From assembly GCA_030248295.1 (NCBI GenBank), contig JASANH010000104.1:496001-560000 (forward strand): 64,000 bases of DNA, given 5' to 3'. A program made the position numbers and the translations under genes. The DNA is from Mesodorylaimus sp. YZB2_4 (lineage: Eukaryota; Nematoda; Enoplea; Dorylaimida; Dorylaimidae). Below, piece after piece: positions 60,594-64,000 of this stretch. The notes beneath the pieces were generated by a model, which was not told the origin of the DNA, did not search any database, and saw nothing but the letters and a program-made list of their open reading frames with translations. Numbering within the stretch: position 1 is the stretch's first letter; the number at the start of each line of letters is the position of its first letter.

Positions 60594-61740
60594 TATGCCC
60601 GTATTCATAAACTTCACTTGAATTTACAGTTTGAGCGGGAAAGTAACTGCTGTGTGCGTGCCATTTATGTTGTCTAGGATGCAGGGAACATTCTTAATGG
60701 TAATTCGCACGGACTTCATCAGCTGCCGATGGGATCCTGTGATGCAACAAGTGGTGATCGGGCAAAACGAGCACACATGTACAGTAGCCCTCGCAGTTTG
60801 TTTTAGTGCTACCTTTATGATCTAACAATGCTAGCCAGCGAGTCTGTCATGCTACGTGGCCGTTAGAAACTGTGTTTCGCCCGTTTCTTTTAGGGTCTCG
60901 TCGTAGAGGTAGTAGCATGGCCCTGCTTTTCAGCAGGTAAAGTAAAAATCAGCACTGATTATTTGTAGGTCCTTGTTTCCCAGTGGCTTTTGGCGGACAC
61001 GAGTAAAACAGCGGCGAGAAACAGCTAGTCTTCCTATTTTATGTGCAGAAACCTATTGTCGGATTTGACTTTACATGTTAGCCGCTCACACATATGCACC
61101 AGATATTCTTGGATAGGAGACATCCACAGCATCAAAAACTGAGGATTTTCTGAAGTCATGATTACATTCTAACATTTTACTGGAGCCTGACTTACTGTAT
61201 GCTACAGCTGTATGCTACCAGACAAATATACAGTATACTGTATACTGTACTTAAAAAAATTCTGAATGAATTTATTGATTTTTGGAGAAATATATTTTTT
61301 AACTCACATGTAGCTCAAGGACATGAATCAGGCTCAATTCAAACACGCAGACTCTGCGGACATTTCATTTACTTACCATTAGCCCTTGCTCCTCCGGGAC
61401 GACGATAAATCCTGCACCAGTTAGTAAGTTCGTCGTGTTCTAATTGACGGGTTCCGTGACAAATTCTGCCACCCTGTGTTCTTTTCTGGTCCCGCAAAGA
61501 AAGCCGAGCCCGATTCGTGAGAAGGCATTCACTCGTACCTCCAGAGCAGTAGAGCTACGAAGCTACAAGACAAAGGTTTGCCATCACAGTAAAGATGGAG
61601 AGCTGGGTGGTTGGCCAGTACAAAGCAGAACCCTGCTGCTGGCCTCCTCGTTCAACAAAACAAACGTACAGTACAGACAGTAACGATGCAGTGCAAGGCT
61701 GCGCTCCTGGTCATTTCACTCTGTCGAACACGGTTCCGCC
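60594..61740. other. Intergenic region with clustered palindromic TACAGTATACTGTA sequence
   Basis: No gene recognised. Bases 61229-61250 contain overlapping TACAGTA and TACTGTA words that make a perfect 14-bp palindrome. The 3' end is the 5' flank of the unknown family copy. Confidence 0.45.
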
Positions 61741-63022
61741 ATGCCTGTGCTGCTGCACGCTCTTCTGGGGTTCACAGTCTGCTGGACGTCGAAAGTTGTC
61801 TTCGTTCTGCTCCTCATACTGTTGTCTGCCGCCTTCATCAGCATCGGCATCCCGCTAGCAATCGGCCTAATCGATTTCGGCACGCGCTTTCTCACCGACT
61901 TTATTTACTCGGAAATCGTGACTGCTTGGCAGGATGGTCAACAGCCACTACCAACTGAAGACATCAGTCCGTGGCCCCACTGGCAAATTGCGGCCCGATT
62001 GACATCTTCGTCGAACGAAATACTTCACAAGTTAATGTTGTGCGATTCGGATCCGATCGACGATCCTCTCCATCCCCACGCGTCCGTGCTCAACGTGGTC
62101 AGCGTCAAACAACGCGGGTCGTATTTGCGCACTGTCACCGTATGGCGAGTCTCCACACTGACCGGCCGGCGATCGTATCTGATGCATTTCAACCAGTTCG
62201 ACTTGTTCCCTTCCGTCAATACTATCCGCTTTCCACTCTTCGCATGCCAAAGCCGCGGCGTAGTCTTCGTCTACCTGAGCCGAGTGCGTCGGCCTGATCG
62301 TCGCCCGTGCAGCGTTCTGTTGGTCTACGATATCCGACACAAGAAATGGGCAGAGTTCAACTTACCCGAGTCACTGCGTATCGGAAAGTACACTCGCCCA
62401 GTGGCCATTCTCTGCCTGGGACGTCGGATGAGACGAGTCGGAGGCAGGTGGGTCGTGGATGGATGGCGGATTCGATTTCTGGGCACTGCGGTCAAGATCG
62501 AGGAAGTCGCACACCGAGCACGAACTCTTTTTGTGAACGTTGTGCTCGACTTGTCCATCTCTGACCCTCAGTCGTCGACAGCTCCACCAGGAAGACTTGA
62601 TATTCTCGTGGGCGCTGAGCCTGAAAATCCGATCGTCCGATCACCGATTCGGCGTCTACCAGCGGAATCCCCAGCGCATCGTCGTCTTTAACACTCGCAC
62701 GAGTCGGTTTGAACTATTTCGGCGTCAGGAAGATTTCGTGGCCTCGGACAGTGTTGTACGCGAGTACTATGACCATCGAATGACCGGCGGTTCGTCCTAC
62801 CTGAACTACTGCACTCCGTCCGTTCTGACCGACCGGGAGGCGGTGCTGTCCACAAACGCGAACACAGTGATCATGCGAACCAGGTTCAAGTTCCAGGCAC
62901 CAACGCTGCGAATGTTAGCCTCGCAAGCCCTCTTTACTGCGTACCCTGCTTTGGCTGGGATGAGCAGTGATCACTTTCGACGAGCGACTGGGATCGATTT
63001 CGACGGCCATTTGGCGCAATGA
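61741..63022 (+). pseudogene. Unknown membrane-anchored family protein, second copy, broken by a 2-bp deletion
   Basis: Nearly identical to the gene at 11931-13214 but in opposite orientation. The frame starts with MPVLLHALLGFTVCW and follows the intact copy to about residue 279. At about 62579-62582 two bases are missing (GACAGCTCC here, GACAGTACTCC in the intact copy), so the frame ends early after 316 residues at 62691. The remaining sequence stays open in the next frame to 63022, ending in the family C-terminus GHLAQ. Homology continues past the stop, through AATAAA at about 63107. Either a young pseudogene, a truncated but expressed protein, or a sequencing or assembly error. Confidence 0.7.
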
Positions 63023-64000
63023 ATGAATGTGAATGGAATGAGTAGGTGTTTGGGATGCTTACTGATATGCTCCTGATTTATCTGAGCACAGGAGGTTACT
63101 TGGTAGGAAATAAATACTTTCAATGTAGATTCTGAAAACATTCGCTGGATCCCGAGAGAACTCGACAAGTGGATGCAATGCGCGCATAAATCGGACGTTA
63201 CTTCGGCGAAAAGGCGTTATCAGCCGTAGAGTTGCAGTGGTTTTCGTACACCACTCATATTTGTGTGCGTGTAACGACAACCACGATGTTACTCGTCTTA
63301 CCGCCTGTCTGCGGGCCCATGTTCTCAAATGGGGTTGATCTTGGCGGCCCTTTGTAGTGAGTGAATGTGACCAGTTGGTCCAATATTTTGCTGAGAGCTT
63401 TATATCGCACCAGGAAGAAATTGCAATCGTTGGTTATGCCAAGTTTGATTTGACGGTTGGCGATGTCCCCCTGTGAGTTTTAAAGTATTAAAGCTATCTC
63501 TGAATAGATTCCTTCCTCTTTTAGCTTGGGTGGTGAAGAATTCGCAACAAATCTGAGCGTCTTCAGTAAATTTTTGAGAAAATAAAGGGCACAGGTATAG
63601 GTGCAGCACGATTTTCAAACCCATACAGGGCTACTTTCCTCTGGCGAGCTAGAAAGCTGCCTCCCTGCTGGGGAAGCATCGACCTTCCGACTGCCCAGCA
63701 GCAATGCTGATACGAAACATTCGCTCACCTTGCACATGTCAGCTCATGTTTGGTGTCCCAGTGGAGAGATGGAGGCCAAAATAGTGATCGTCGAGCAGTG
63801 GTATGGCTTAAAGCCGAGTTAATTTGTCCAGGATGCCCTTATATGGAGGTGCTTCGAGCGGAGATAGAAAAACAAGTTCTCATGCAGTCTGCATCCATGT
63901 TTTTTTTCTCCTCCTCCAAGGTTTGACAACCGGCATACTTGGCAAAGTAAGCGCAAGGATTCACGATACGAAGAACAATGCTTGCCAGTGCGTAACTGTT
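63023..64000. other. Terminal region of the window
   Basis: The first 110 bases are the 3' flank of the family copy, homologous to the flank of the copy at 12 kb. Beyond that no gene or repeat is recognised. Confidence 0.4.

Noticed and set aside
1-64000. CRISPR arrays, bacterial operons, phage or viral genes
   Set aside because: No regular spacer arrays or bacterial or viral protein families were seen; the genes are spliced animal genes. The 17-bp arrays have no spacers.

Overview
The window is nuclear DNA from an animal. Genes are split into exons by short GT..AG introns (about 50 to 300 bp, many with TTTCAG or TTTTAG acceptors), occur on both strands, and encode metazoan proteins. Short introns, pyrimidine-rich TTTCAG acceptors, and the TWK-type potassium channels and bestrophins fit a compact ecdysozoan genome, most likely a nematode. 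That is inference and I do not name a species. There is no operon structure, CRISPR array or clear bacterial sequence.

Layout. 1-3996 (-): 5' part of RAB3GAP2, running off the window. 4523-6037 (+): ESCRT-II subunit VPS36 with no recognisable GLUE domain. 6815-10373 (+): a two-pore-domain (K2P/TWK) potassium channel whose tail carries two fibronectin type III (FN3) domains. 11931-13214 (-): a membrane-anchored protein of unknown family. 14086-15027 (-): a MYND zinc-finger protein. 16160-17260 (+): a decayed copy of the unknown family, interrupted by about 0.5 kb. 17664-21277 (+): a second K2P-FN3 channel. 21569-22492 (-): a CoA-type Nudix hydrolase ending in a peroxisomal signal. 22980-25207 (-): HACD3 fatty-acid elongation dehydratase. 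27167-29853 (+): an SHB-family SH2 adaptor. 29854-34455: largely gene-free, with two opposed arrays of a 17-bp minisatellite. 34456-39042 (-): chondroitin sulfate synthase CHSY1. 41444-47637 (+): a very large C2H2 zinc-finger protein like ZNF236. 47790-49189 (-): dCMP deaminase. 49960-51807 (+): an intronless 615-residue protein ending in an H2A-like histone fold. 52097-56190 (+): IFT88. 56971-60593 (+): bestrophin with two alternative-looking first exons. 61741-63022 (+): a near-identical, frameshifted copy of the unknown family gene, opposite in orientation to the copy at 12 kb.

The genes do not form one pathway. Most are conserved housekeeping or neuronal genes in ordinary eukaryotic order. 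The unusual content is the tandem pair of K2P channels fused to FN3 domains (one with a skippable exon inside an FN3 domain), the outsized H2A-like protein with duplicated modules, the duplicated bestrophin first exon, the expanding unknown family with its 48-kb inverted pair, and the foldback-like minisatellite. Splice sites were placed by eye from reading frame, GT/AG signals and remembered protein families. Most are phase-consistent, but none is confirmed by transcript data.
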